A stretch of DNA of 64,000 nucleotides from Eggerthia catenaformis OT 569 = DSM 20559 (GTDB taxonomy: Bacteria > Bacillota_I > Bacilli_A > Erysipelotrichales > Coprobacillaceae), in contig NZ_KB446646.1 in the NCBI RefSeq assembly GCF_000340375.1, positions 342,301 to 406,300 of the forward strand, given 5' to 3'. Both the position numbers and the translations under genes were made by a program. Below, piece by piece: positions 8,194 to 16,623 of the stretch. The notes under the pieces are model-generated. The model was not told where the DNA came from, searched no databases, and was given only the letters and a program-made list of their open reading frames with translations. The stretch's first letter is position 1; each line of letters begins with the position of its first letter.

Positions 8194-9289
8194 GTATGAT
8201 TATTTGGTTGTAGGAGCAGGTTTATTTGGTGCAATATTTGCTTATGAGGCAGCTAAAAAAGGAAAGCAAGTATTAGTTATTGATAAGAGAGACCATCTGG
8301 CCGGTAATATTTATACAAAAGAAATAGAAGGCATCAATATGCATGTCTATGGAGCACATATTTTTCATACATCTAATGAAGAAGTATGGAACTATGTGAA
8401 TAAGTTTGCAAAATTTAATAGATATACTAATAGTCCTGTTGCGTTTTATAAGGATGAAGTTTATAATTTACCTTTTAATATGAATACATTCAGTAAGCTA
8501 TGGGGAGTCAGAACACCTAAAGAAGCTATGGCTAAAATAGAACAACAGAAGAAAGCTTCCGGCATTACTGAACCTAAAAATTTAGAAGAACAGGCTATTA
8601 GTCTGATTGGAACAGATATTTATGAAAAGCTGATTAAAGGCTATACACAAAAACAATGGGGGAAGCTATGTTCTGATTTACCGGCTTTTATTATTAAGAG
8701 ACTGCCGGTTCGATTAACTTATGATAATAATTATTTTAATGATGATTATCAGGGGATTCCTATTGGCGGCTATACTCAGATTGTAGAGAAGATGCTTGCT
8801 GAGATAGAAGTAAAGCTTAACTATGATTTCTTTGATCATCGCCAGGAATTAGAAAGTATTGCTGATAAGATTGTTTTTACCGGTATGATTGATGAATACT
8901 ATGATTATAAGTTTGGAGAACTGGAGTATCGTTCATTAAGATTCGAAACTGAAGTATTGGATGAAGAAAATTTCCAGGGAAATGCGGTTGTTAATTATAC
9001 AGAATATGAAGTGCCTTATACAAGAATTATTGAACATAAGCATTTTGAATATGGAATACAATCAAAGACGATTATTACAAAAGAATATCCGGCTGATTGG
9101 CATAAGGGAGATGAACCTTATTATGCTATGAACAATGATAAGAACAATTCTCTTTATACTAAGTATAAAACTCTTGCAGATAATGAAGGAGAAGTTATTT
9201 TTGGCGGTCGATTGGGAATGTATAAATATTTTGATATGGATGATACAATTGCAGCGGCATTAGAGTGTGTAAAGAAAGAATTAGGATAA
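8186..9289 (+). CDS. glf: UDP-galactopyranose mutase
   Basis: Flavoenzyme of 367 residues that converts UDP-galactopyranose to UDP-galactofuranose in the cytoplasm. The FAD-binding motif YLVVGAGLFGAIFAYEAAKKGKQVLVIDKR is split here as GAGLFGA near the N-terminus plus VLVIDKRDHLAGN. GAHIFHTSNEEVW and YTQKQWG are conserved in the family. ATG 8186 is preferred to GTG 8183 by its spacing from AAGGAGAA. The start lies inside the last codons of the polymerase gene, so the two are probably translationally coupled. The product would feed a galactofuranosyltransferase, for which 15523-16596 is the best candidate. Confidence 0.93.
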   Translation: MSKYDYLVVGAGLFGAIFAYEAAKKGKQVLVIDKRDHLAGNIYTKEIEGINMHVYGAHIFHTSNEEVWNYVNKFAKFNRYTNSPVAFYKDEVYNLPFNMNTFSKLWGVRTPKEAMAKIEQQKKASGITEPKNLEEQAISLIGTDIYEKLIKGYTQKQWGKLCSDLPAFIIKRLPVRLTYDNNYFNDDYQGIPIGGYTQIVEKMLAEIEVKLNYDFFDHRQELESIADKIVFTGMIDEYYDYKFGELEYRSLRFETEVLDEENFQGNAVVNYTEYEVPYTRIIEHKHFEYGIQSKTIITKEYPADWHKGDEPYYAMNNDKNNSLYTKYKTLADNEGEVIFGGRLGMYKYFDMDDTIAAALECVKKELG

Positions 9290-9301
9290 GAGGAAATAAT
9301 A

Positions 9302-9626
9302 ATGCTAAACTTACGGTTGGTATTGTGATGTCTTCTGATAAAATTAGAAAAATAGGAGCAAAGCACGTGCCTTATTTTAGAACGGCAGAATTTCTAGCTG
9401 TAATGTTTGAAAATGAGAGACTTATATTAAAAATTATACAAAAGCAAAAAAAAAGAATCAAGAGCTGTTTTTATGACAAATTTCGGCACCGGATCAATTT
9501 GATATTAATGGCGGAGATATGAAGCATACAGTATTTAGAGTTGGACACATCGGATATTTAAATCATGATGATAATACAGTTTTAGTTAATGCCTTAAAAG
9601 ATTTACATCAAAAAGGAAAGTTTTAG
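9302..9626 (+). pseudogene. Remnant of a class-V aminotransferase (2-aminoethylphosphonate/serine-pyruvate type)
   Basis: The 356-base gap between glf and the first licD holds pieces of one protein. After a ribosome site and ATG 9302 (MLN...) a one-base loss near 9312 shifts the frame to read KLTVGIVMSSDKIRKIGAKH, then VPYFRTAEFLAVMFENERL, which looks like the N-terminus of class-V aminotransferases. Near the poly-A run at about 9450 the frame changes again to [15 protein letters not shown], the SGTGSME-type cofactor region. A large internal deletion then joins it to [20 protein letters not shown] and a stop at 9626, the typical FRIGH-containing C-terminus. About 250-280 residues including the PLP lysine are missing, so it cannot be active. 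Enzymes of this type make 2-aminoethylphosphonate or related compounds, which fits the cytidylyltransferase/LicD genes that follow. Confidence 0.8.
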
Positions 9627-9645
9627 AAGTTAAGAGGATAGATTG

Positions 9646-10470
9646 ATGAATGATTTAAGAAAACTACAATTAGAAGAGCTGTCAATTCTTAAGGAATTTG
9701 TAAGAATCTGTGAAGAGAATAATCTTAGATATTACCTTTTAGGAGGAACATTATTAGGAGCTATTAGACATCAGGGATTTATTCCCTGGGATGATGATGT
9801 GGATATCTGTATGCCAAGATGTGATTATAACAGGCTTCATCAGATTTATAGTAATCTAGATACAAATTATTCGTTAGTTAATTATCATCTTTCCGATACT
9901 TATAAGTATCCTTGGGCCAGAATGGAATCAAATAGTATGAAAATTATTAATCATTCTGCCAATATTCCTAGAATTGAAAAGGCTTGGATTGATATTATTC
10001 CTTTAGATGGTTTTCCTGATAAAGGAATAAAGAGAACCTTTCATAAACTTCATTTATCTTTTTGGTGGAATTTAAATCAGATTGTTCAGTTTGATGAACT
10101 GGTTGATCAAAAAAGAAAAAGAAGCTGGAAAGGAAAACTTTCTATCACATTAGCAAGTTGTTTTAAATGGTTAAATAAATGTATTTCTTTTAAGACAACT
10201 TTAAGGAAATTAAATCAGGTATTAGAAAAATATCCTTATAATAGTGATACTATAGATATTATTAATTTCTTAGCTGCTTATGGTTTTGATGAAGTTTTTC
10301 CAAGAAAATATTTTGAAGAAAGCAGAAAATATTCTTTTGAAGGAGAAAGCTTGGATGGTCCTATTGACGGAGAGAAAGTTTGTCAGATTATTTATGGAGA
10401 TTCTTATATGGAGCTTCCTCCATTAGAAGATAGAAACAAACATAATGCAGAAATCATTGTGAATAAGTAG
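9646..10470 (+). CDS. licD: LicD family phosphotransferase 1
   Basis: 274 residues. LicD proteins are nucleotidyltransferase-fold enzymes that transfer a phospho-alcohol, classically phosphocholine from CDP-choline, to a sugar of a surface glycan. The signature [20 protein letters not shown] is complete near residue 35-55, with the DxD metal-binding pair. The C-terminus has the family ending YGDSYMELPP. ATG 9646 is chosen over TTG 9643 because of spacing from AGAGG. It is followed after nine bases by a second licD. The local context (two cytidylyltransferases, an aminotransferase) suggests that the CDP donor may not be choline. Confidence 0.9.
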   Translation: MNDLRKLQLEELSILKEFVRICEENNLRYYLLGGTLLGAIRHQGFIPWDDDVDICMPRCDYNRLHQIYSNLDTNYSLVNYHLSDTYKYPWARMESNSMKIINHSANIPRIEKAWIDIIPLDGFPDKGIKRTFHKLHLSFWWNLNQIVQFDELVDQKRKRSWKGKLSITLASCFKWLNKCISFKTTLRKLNQVLEKYPYNSDTIDIINFLAAYGFDEVFPRKYFEESRKYSFEGESLDGPIDGEKVCQIIYGDSYMELPPLEDRNKHNAEIIVNK

Positions 10471-10479
10471 AGGGTCATT

Positions 10480-11328
10480 ATGGAAACAGAGAAGATTATA
10501 ACCATTAAAGAAATGCAGGCTGCATATATAGAAATGCTGGATGAGTTTGATGAATTATGCAAAGAGTATCATTTAAGATATGATCTGGCAGGAGGATCAC
10601 TGCTTGGAGCTATTAGACATCAGGGATTTATTCCCTGGGATAATGATATTGATATTTCAATGCCGCGACCGGATTATGAGAAATTAATAACTCTTACTAT
10701 TGAAAAGAAAATCAAGATGCATGAGGATAGAGATGTTATTTCGTGTAAGGATCATACTTTTCCTAGACATTATGCTCGTTATATTCGCTATGATTTAAGA
10801 AGAACATCGGAATTTATGGAAGATGATGATTGTCCTTTCATCGGTATTGATATTTTTACAGTAGATGGAGCACCGGAGAATTTAGAATCTTTTAAAAGAC
10901 AAACGAGAAGGATTCATTTTCTTAGAAGATTATTATTGATAAGCACTTCTAAACCTAATACCAGCAGTCGAGGCAGGTTAATGGCTGTATTAAAGAATAT
11001 TTTAAGACCACTTTTGAAAATGATGGGCTCTTATCGCATTGCCGGAAAAATGGATAAATTGTGTGCTCAATATAACTATGAGAATGCTGTTTATGTTGCT
11101 TCTCATAATGGTATGTATGGATTAAAAGAAAGATGGCTGAAAGAGGAGTATCTTCCTCAAGAATTATATAAATTTGGCAATCGAGAGTATTTAGGGTATA
11201 AGAATTATGATATCTATCTTTCTAATCTATATGGCGATTATATGAAACTTCCGCCATTGGAAAAGCAGATACCGCACTGTGATGACGGATATTATGTAGA
11301 CCCTAAAAAACAAATGAAATATCGTTAA
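10480..11328 (+). CDS. licD: LicD family phosphotransferase 2
   Basis: 282 residues with the LicD core [20 protein letters not shown] at about residues 38-57 and the C-terminal LYGDYMKLPP. One Asp of the usual WDDD run is Asn, but the DxD pair (DID) thought to hold the metal is kept. It is clearly a divergent paralogue of the gene just upstream rather than a recent duplicate. Two adjacent LicD enzymes could put the same phospho-group on two sugars or two different groups on one repeat unit. Confidence 0.9.
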   Translation: METEKIITIKEMQAAYIEMLDEFDELCKEYHLRYDLAGGSLLGAIRHQGFIPWDNDIDISMPRPDYEKLITLTIEKKIKMHEDRDVISCKDHTFPRHYARYIRYDLRRTSEFMEDDDCPFIGIDIFTVDGAPENLESFKRQTRRIHFLRRLLLISTSKPNTSSRGRLMAVLKNILRPLLKMMGSYRIAGKMDKLCAQYNYENAVYVASHNGMYGLKERWLKEEYLPQELYKFGNREYLGYKNYDIYLSNLYGDYMKLPPLEKQIPHCDDGYYVDPKKQMKYR

Positions 11329-11346
11329 AGAAAAGAGGAATGGAAT

Positions 11347-12405
11347 ATGTATTATTTAAATCCGAATATTAAAGATTTAAACAGAATATTTGATCAGAAT
11401 GAAAGAAAAGATTATTTAAGATTAGATCTTAATGAAAATCCCGGCGGATTACCGGAAGTATTTATTAAGAAAGTTTTAAATCAGGTAACACCTCAGATGA
11501 TTTCTCAATATCCTGAGACATTGCATTTTACTGAAGTGCTTGCTAAGCATCTTCATACAAACATTGAAAATATATGCTTAGTGAACGGTTCAGCAGAAGG
11601 AATCAGATACATTATTCAGGCATTTACTGCTCCAAAGGGAAAGATTGTAGGTGTTGTACCTTCTTATTTTATGTTTCAGATTTATTCTGAAATGTATGGC
11701 AGAGATTTTATTCAGGTTCCTTATCATGAAGATCTCACAATATCCGTTGAGGATATTATTTCTCATCTTTCAGAAGAAACACAAATGCTGATTCTTCTTA
11801 ATCCTAATAATCCTATGGGAAATGTTTATAGTGAAGAAGAATTTAAATGTATTTTTAAAGCTTGTCAGGAAAAGGAAATTACTTTACTGATTGATGAAGC
11901 TTATCATTATTTTTATCCTAAGACTTTTATTGATTATGCACTTGCTTCAAGACATGTTTTTGTTACTAGAACATTTTCAAAATTATTTTCAATGGCCGGA
12001 TGTCGTTTAGGATATGTGGCAGGACATCCTGAAGATATTAAAATGGTGCAGAAATTATGTACACCACATAATACTAATGCTTTCGCAATGAAATTTGCAG
12101 AAGAAATTCTTGAAACACCGGGGATGTTGGATTCATTAATTAGTAAGTTTATGGAGGGAAGACAATATCTTATAGATTCATTAGATTATTATGGCTATAG
12201 ACATAAAGGAGATGCGGGAAACTTTTTGTTTATTGAGCCTAAGACAGATGCCAATAAGATTGTAGAAAGAATGAAAGAAGAGAAAAAGATTCTTATTAAG
12301 TCTTACCCTCAGGTAGGGGAATTCGGTACTTGCTTAAGAGTTTCTATTGGGGAAAAGAAATATATGGAAATATTTATGAATGCATTGCGTGAATTGGATA
12401 AATAA
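11347..12405 (+). CDS. PLP-dependent class I/II aminotransferase (HisC/CobD-like)
   Basis: 352 residues, fold-type I PLP enzyme. Visible motifs are LRLDLNENPGGLP near residue 25, VNGSAEGIRYI near 79 (phosphate clamp), LNPNNPMGNVYS near 151, DEAYHYF near 183, and TRTFSKLFSMAGCRLGY with the PLP lysine at 212. It resembles histidinol-phosphate aminotransferase and threonine-phosphate decarboxylase. No his or cob genes are nearby. Set between licD and a TagD-like fusion, it probably makes or modifies the amino-alcohol phosphate that is then activated with CTP. Transamination and decarboxylation cannot be told apart by eye. Confidence 0.8.
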   Translation: MYYLNPNIKDLNRIFDQNERKDYLRLDLNENPGGLPEVFIKKVLNQVTPQMISQYPETLHFTEVLAKHLHTNIENICLVNGSAEGIRYIIQAFTAPKGKIVGVVPSYFMFQIYSEMYGRDFIQVPYHEDLTISVEDIISHLSEETQMLILLNPNNPMGNVYSEEEFKCIFKACQEKEITLLIDEAYHYFYPKTFIDYALASRHVFVTRTFSKLFSMAGCRLGYVAGHPEDIKMVQKLCTPHNTNAFAMKFAEEILETPGMLDSLISKFMEGRQYLIDSLDYYGYRHKGDAGNFLFIEPKTDANKIVERMKEEKKILIKSYPQVGEFGTCLRVSIGEKKYMEIFMNALRELDK

Positions 12406-12428
12406 TAGGTTCAGGAGAGGAGATTCTT

Positions 12429-13754
12429 ATGGTTAAGGTTATCACATATGGAACATATGATTTACTTCATTATGGCCATATTAAACTTCTTGAACGGGCA
12501 AAAGCTTTAGGAGATTATCTGATTGTTGGTGTGACAGCTGATGATTTTGATAAATCAAGAGGTAAGATTAATGTTCAGCAAACATTAATGGAAAGAATAG
12601 AAGCTGTCAGAGCAACAGGATTAGCAGATGAAATTATTGTTGAAGAATATGAAGGACAGAAGATAGACGATATTAGAAAATATGATATTGATATTTTTAC
12701 TGTTGGATCAGACTGGGAAGGACAGTTTGATTATCTTAATGAGTATTGTAAGGTTGTTTATTTAAAGCGTACTGAAGGTGTTTCCAGTTCTGAAATAAGA
12801 GAAAAAGTCAGAGAAATCAGATTCGGGGTTGTCGGTGAGTCAGCTTTTCTTAATAAGATACAAAGAGAAGTCAAGTATGTTAATGGGATTACTCTCAAAG
12901 GTGTATGTACTGCTGATGCTTCTTTATTATCAGATGATTTGAAGGAATTAGAAGTCGTAACTGATAATTTAGATGAATTATTAGATCAGACAGATGCTAT
13001 TTATATCCATTCTGATCCCGGCAGACATTATCAGGAAGCTTATCAGGCATTGCATAAAGGTAAGCATGTACTTTGTGAGTCTCCAATGACTTTAAAGGCG
13101 GAGGAATATAAAGAATTAAAAGACTATGCTTCTAAGCATCATTTAGTTTATATGGAAGCATTGAAGACTGCTTATATTACAGCTTATGAAAGAATATTAT
13201 TACTTGTAAAAGGCGGTATTATTGGGAATCCTGTTGCAGTAGATGCGGTATGTACAAGTATGGAAGGACTGCAAAAAAGTTGGAACAGCATCTGTGACTG
13301 GGGTCCCACAGCTTTGCTTCCTGTCTTTCAAATATTAGGGACGGATTATAGATATAAAAAAATTATATCTTTATTGGATCCTAATAAAAATATGTATGAT
13401 CAGTTCACAAAGATTAGTCTTATTTATGATCATGCGGTTGCTTCTATTAAAGTAGCTAAAGAAGCTAAATCAGAGGGAAGTCTTATTGTGACAGGAACAA
13501 AAGGATATATTTATGTACCTGCTCCTTGGTGGAAAACAGATTATTTTGAAATTAGATTTGAAGATTCTAATACTAATAAGAGGTATTTCTATCAGTTAGA
13601 TGGAGAAGGGATCAGATATGAACTTGTTGCTTTTACTCGAATGATTTCTGATCATGCGGAATATTTAGTTATTAATGAAAATATCAGTCAGGCCATTACC
13701 GGTATTATTGAAGATTTTTATAGAAAGAAAGATTTTATTGAAATAAAATCATAG
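12429..13754 (+). CDS. Fusion of TagD-like cytidylyltransferase and Gfo/Idh/MocA oxidoreductase-like domain
   Basis: 441 residues, two domains. Residues 1-130 are a TagD-type cytidylyltransferase (ITYGTYDLLHYGHIKLLERA, with the HxGH pair, and RTEGVSSSEIREK, the RTxGIS-type loop), which joins CTP to a phospho-alcohol such as glycerol-3-phosphate. Residues about 131-441 resemble Gfo/Idh/MocA oxidoreductases (RFGVVGESAFLNKI, IHSDPGRHYQEAYQALHKGK, HVLCESPMTLKAEE). The usual EKP motif reads ESP, so the lysine is missing, and the Gly-rich loop is weak; the domain may be catalytically changed. One polypeptide with both domains suggests that oxidation or reduction of the substrate or CDP product is coupled to activation. 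The substrate is unknown. Confidence 0.8.
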   Translation: MVKVITYGTYDLLHYGHIKLLERAKALGDYLIVGVTADDFDKSRGKINVQQTLMERIEAVRATGLADEIIVEEYEGQKIDDIRKYDIDIFTVGSDWEGQFDYLNEYCKVVYLKRTEGVSSSEIREKVREIRFGVVGESAFLNKIQREVKYVNGITLKGVCTADASLLSDDLKELEVVTDNLDELLDQTDAIYIHSDPGRHYQEAYQALHKGKHVLCESPMTLKAEEYKELKDYASKHHLVYMEALKTAYITAYERILLLVKGGIIGNPVAVDAVCTSMEGLQKSWNSICDWGPTALLPVFQILGTDYRYKKIISLLDPNKNMYDQFTKISLIYDHAVASIKVAKEAKSEGSLIVTGTKGYIYVPAPWWKTDYFEIRFEDSNTNKRYFYQLDGEGIRYELVAFTRMISDHAEYLVINENISQAITGIIEDFYRKKDFIEIKS

Positions 13755-13765
13755 AGGAAAGAATC

Positions 13766-14479
13766 ATGAATATTGCATTATTAACAGCGGCTGGTGTAGG
13801 TTCAAGAATGCATCAGGATATCCCTAAACAATTTATGAATGTAGAGAATAAGCCTATTATTATTTATACATTAGAAGCATTTCAGAATCATCCATCTATA
13901 GATGCTATTATAGTAGTTACTTTACCTAACTGGATAGATGTTTTACAGGCATATGCCAGACAGTTTAATATTACAAAATTAAAATGGATTGTTGCCGGCG
14001 GTGAGACAGGACAGGAATCCATTCATAATGGGCTGGTTAAGTTGCAAGAGGAATGTCATGAAGAAGATGTAGTAATGATTCATGATGGCAACAGATGTCT
14101 TGTATCAAGTGATATTATTTCTGACAGTTTAGCTGTTTTTAAGACACATGGCAGTGCGGTAGCTGCTATTCCATGTGTAGAAGCTGTTTTTAGGAGTAAA
14201 GATAATGGAGCTTCCTCAATTATTTCTATTCCTAGAGAACAGCTTTATAGAACACAGACGCCGCATACATATACTCTCAAAAAACTGTTATGGGCACATG
14301 AACAGGCGGAATTACAGAATATTGTTAATACTGCTGCAACATGTACATTGATGCAACAGCTGGGTGAAACAATTTATTTTTCAAAGGGTTCTGAAGAGAA
14401 TTTAAAGATTACGACAGTTGATGATATTATGATTTTTAAAGCATTATTACATACCAAGAAAGATGAATGGATAAAATAA
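13766..14479 (+). CDS. IspD/TarI-like CTP-dependent cytidylyltransferase
   Basis: 237 residues, the normal length. It carries the CTP-binding motif ALLTAAGVGSRMHQDIPKQF at the N-terminus, a GGETGQESIHNGL block, MIHDGNRCLV (the DGxR-like metal loop), RTQTPHTY and KITTVDDI near the end. IspD makes CDP-methylerythritol in isoprenoid synthesis; TarI and Bcs1-like enzymes make CDP-ribitol for teichoic acids and capsules. Because it is embedded in a glycopolymer locus and joined directly to an SDR gene (as TarI is to TarJ), a CDP-alditol role is preferred. It is the second cytidylyltransferase in this subcluster. Confidence 0.8.
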   Translation: MNIALLTAAGVGSRMHQDIPKQFMNVENKPIIIYTLEAFQNHPSIDAIIVVTLPNWIDVLQAYARQFNITKLKWIVAGGETGQESIHNGLVKLQEECHEEDVVMIHDGNRCLVSSDIISDSLAVFKTHGSAVAAIPCVEAVFRSKDNGASSIISIPREQLYRTQTPHTYTLKKLLWAHEQAELQNIVNTAATCTLMQQLGETIYFSKGSEENLKITTVDDIMIFKALLHTKKDEWIK

Positions 14480-15523
14480 ATGATAGATACAACATTTCAA
14501 GATGTCAAAAAAGTCATTAATCATATATCGGATATAGAAGAGTTATTTAACTCTTCTATTCTAATAACCGGAGCCACCGGCATGATTGGTATTTCTATCA
14601 GTGCCATATTGCTTTATTTAAATAAGATGAATCATGCTAATATTACTATTTATCTTGCCGGTCGTAATAAAGAGAAACTTATTAACAGATTCTTGCCTTT
14701 TACTGAAGGAAAAGATTATTTCTTTATTCAGTATGATGCTACAGCTTTATTAGATTTTAATCAGTCTTTTGATTTTATTATTCATGGGGCAAGTAATGCG
14801 AGTCCTGATTTATATACTTCTAAGCCTGTAGAGACAATGCTTGCGAATATTTTAGGTGTTCATAATCTTCTTAGCTATGCAGCAGAACATCATACAAAAA
14901 GATTACTCTATATATCGTCCAGTGAAGTTTATGGCAAGAAAGAAGATAATCAGCCTTATTTAGAAAATGATTACTGTTATCTCGATATATTAAATGATAG
15001 AGCCAGTTATCCAAGCGCAAAAAGAGCTTCTGAAACGTTATGTGTCTCTTATGCAAATGAGTATTCTATTGATACTGTTATTGTTAGACCGGGGCATATA
15101 TATGGACCTTCTATTCTTCCCGGTGATCAAAGAGCATCCGCTTCATTTTCCAGAAATGTGCTTAGGGGAGAGAATATTATTATGAAAAGTGCCGGTCATC
15201 AGTTAAGATCATATTGCTACAGTATGGACTGTGCTTCGGCTATTTTGACTGTTTTAATTAAAGGAGAGAATAAGCAGGCGTATAATATTTCTAATAAAGA
15301 TTCTATTGTAAGTATTAAAGATATTGCTTTTGCGATCGCAAAAGCAGGAAATAAAGAAGTTGTTTTTGAAAATCCTGATGATGCTGAAATGAAAGGATAT
15401 AATCTTATGTCAAATTCAAGTCTTAATTCAGATAAATTAGAAAAACTGGGATGGAAAGCATCATTCAGCCTTGAAGAAGGAACACAAAGAACAATTACTT
15501 TATTAGAAAGAGGAATGATATAA
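14480..15523 (+). CDS. NAD-dependent epimerase/dehydratase (extended SDR)
   Basis: 347 residues. The nucleotide-binding motif ILITGATGMIGISISAILL lies near residue 26, YISSSEVYGKK carries the catalytic Ser, and YPSAKRASETLCVSY has the YxxxK pair. The ATG follows the previous stop without a gap and without a clear ribosome site, so translation is probably coupled to the cytidylyltransferase. It resembles UDP-glucuronate decarboxylase/dTDP-glucose 4,6-dehydratase-like SDRs, but the substrate cannot be set. The pair could produce a CDP-linked reduced or epimerised polyol or sugar. Confidence 0.78.
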   Translation: MIDTTFQDVKKVINHISDIEELFNSSILITGATGMIGISISAILLYLNKMNHANITIYLAGRNKEKLINRFLPFTEGKDYFFIQYDATALLDFNQSFDFIIHGASNASPDLYTSKPVETMLANILGVHNLLSYAAEHHTKRLLYISSSEVYGKKEDNQPYLENDYCYLDILNDRASYPSAKRASETLCVSYANEYSIDTVIVRPGHIYGPSILPGDQRASASFSRNVLRGENIIMKSAGHQLRSYCYSMDCASAILTVLIKGENKQAYNISNKDSIVSIKDIAFAIAKAGNKEVVFENPDDAEMKGYNLMSNSSLNSDKLEKLGWKASFSLEEGTQRTITLLERGMI

Positions 15524-16596
15524 TGGATTATTTTATTAGTGAAACTCAGGAAGATGGCTTATCAAGAACGGCCGGAGTGAAAGCCAGAGATGATTTGGAG
15601 ACTCTATTATTATCTCAGGGATATTTAAAGATCAGTATACCGGTAAGTGCTTATGATAGAAAAAAAGCCGGCAGTATCAATAAATTAAGATGGCATTATA
15701 ATATTTATAAGATATGGAAAGATAAACTCTCTTTATTAAAAAAGAATGATAGGGTGATTGTTCAGTTTCCGATTATTGAGCATTCTCTACTGCTTCCGGG
15801 TTTATTAAAGAAACTGGTTAGAAAAGGTATTGACGTTAATCTTGTGATTCATGATTTAGAGCTTCTAAGAGCTGCTAAAAGAGATGATGTAAGCTTTAAG
15901 AATAAATTAAGACTAAGCATAGAAGAAAAGAACTGTTTAAAAAATGTATCACATATTATTGTTCATAATGAGCATATGAAAAAATTTTTAATGAATGAGT
16001 TTCAAATTCATGAAGATCAGCTTGTTTCATTAGAAATATTTGATTATTTAATAGATGATTTTGACAGTAATAAAATGAAAGTCTTTGATAAGTCATTACC
16101 GATTATTATTGCCGGGAATCTGCGTCAGCATAAAGCAGCTTATGTTTATGATTTACCGGATAATGTAAATTTTAATTTATATGGGATTGATTATACCGGT
16201 AAAGTTAATGATAAAATTCAATACCATGGTTCTTATCCTCCTGATGAATTACCTTATGCTTTATCAGGAAGTTTTGGATTGGTATGGGATGGTATATCCT
16301 CGCAGACATGTACCGGTGTATATGGTGAATATTTAAAGATTAATAATCCTCATAAAACATCATTATACTTAGCTTGTGGAATACCGGTCGTTATATGGAG
16401 TCAGGCAGCACTTGCTGATTTTATTATCCAAAATAAATGCGGTATTACTGTTGAAAATATTAAAGATATAGAAAATAAGCTTTCTTCTTTATCTGGTGAT
16501 GAATATAATACTATTAAGAAGAATGCAGAAAAAATAGGGAGGCTGCTAAGAGAAGGCTACTATACAAAACAAGCAGTCAAAAACTGTGTTTCTTAA
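15523..16596 (+). CDS. Glycosyltransferase, possible galactofuranosyltransferase
   Basis: 357 residues, soluble, GT-B-like pattern: N-terminal half with VIVQFPIIEH and VNLVIHDLELLR, C-terminal half with LPIIIAGNLRQHK, GSFGLVWDG and an NPHKTSLYLACGIPVV acceptor/donor block. This is the organisation of the small family annotated as beta-1,6-galactofuranosyltransferases in Gram-positive polysaccharide loci. The presence of glf upstream agrees with a UDP-Galf donor. The start overlaps the stop of the SDR (TAATG). Another donor is possible. Confidence 0.65.
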   Translation: MDYFISETQEDGLSRTAGVKARDDLETLLLSQGYLKISIPVSAYDRKKAGSINKLRWHYNIYKIWKDKLSLLKKNDRVIVQFPIIEHSLLLPGLLKKLVRKGIDVNLVIHDLELLRAAKRDDVSFKNKLRLSIEEKNCLKNVSHIIVHNEHMKKFLMNEFQIHEDQLVSLEIFDYLIDDFDSNKMKVFDKSLPIIIAGNLRQHKAAYVYDLPDNVNFNLYGIDYTGKVNDKIQYHGSYPPDELPYALSGSFGLVWDGISSQTCTGVYGEYLKINNPHKTSLYLACGIPVVIWSQAALADFIIQNKCGITVENIKDIENKLSSLSGDEYNTIKKNAEKIGRLLREGYYTKQAVKNCVS

Positions 16597-16623
16597 TAGA
16601 TGATGCTTATTAGGAGGTAATTT

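Noticed and set aside
9154-9366. Minus-strand open frame of 70 codons across the end of glf
   Set aside because: It lies antisense to the end of glf and the aminotransferase remnant, has no ribosome site and no recognisable product.
9265-9522. Plus-strand frame of 85 codons after glf read as a small protein
   Set aside because: It starts inside glf without a ribosome site; only its middle part makes sense, as one frame of the broken class-V aminotransferase.
11347-12405. Histidine biosynthesis gene hisC
   Set aside because: Similarity is to the family only; no other his genes are present and the neighbours are licD and a cytidylyltransferase.
13766-14479. Housekeeping IspD of the isoprenoid pathway
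   Set aside because: No isoprenoid genes nearby; fused by position to an SDR within a glycopolymer locus, so a CDP-alditol enzyme is more likely, though IspD cannot be fully excluded.
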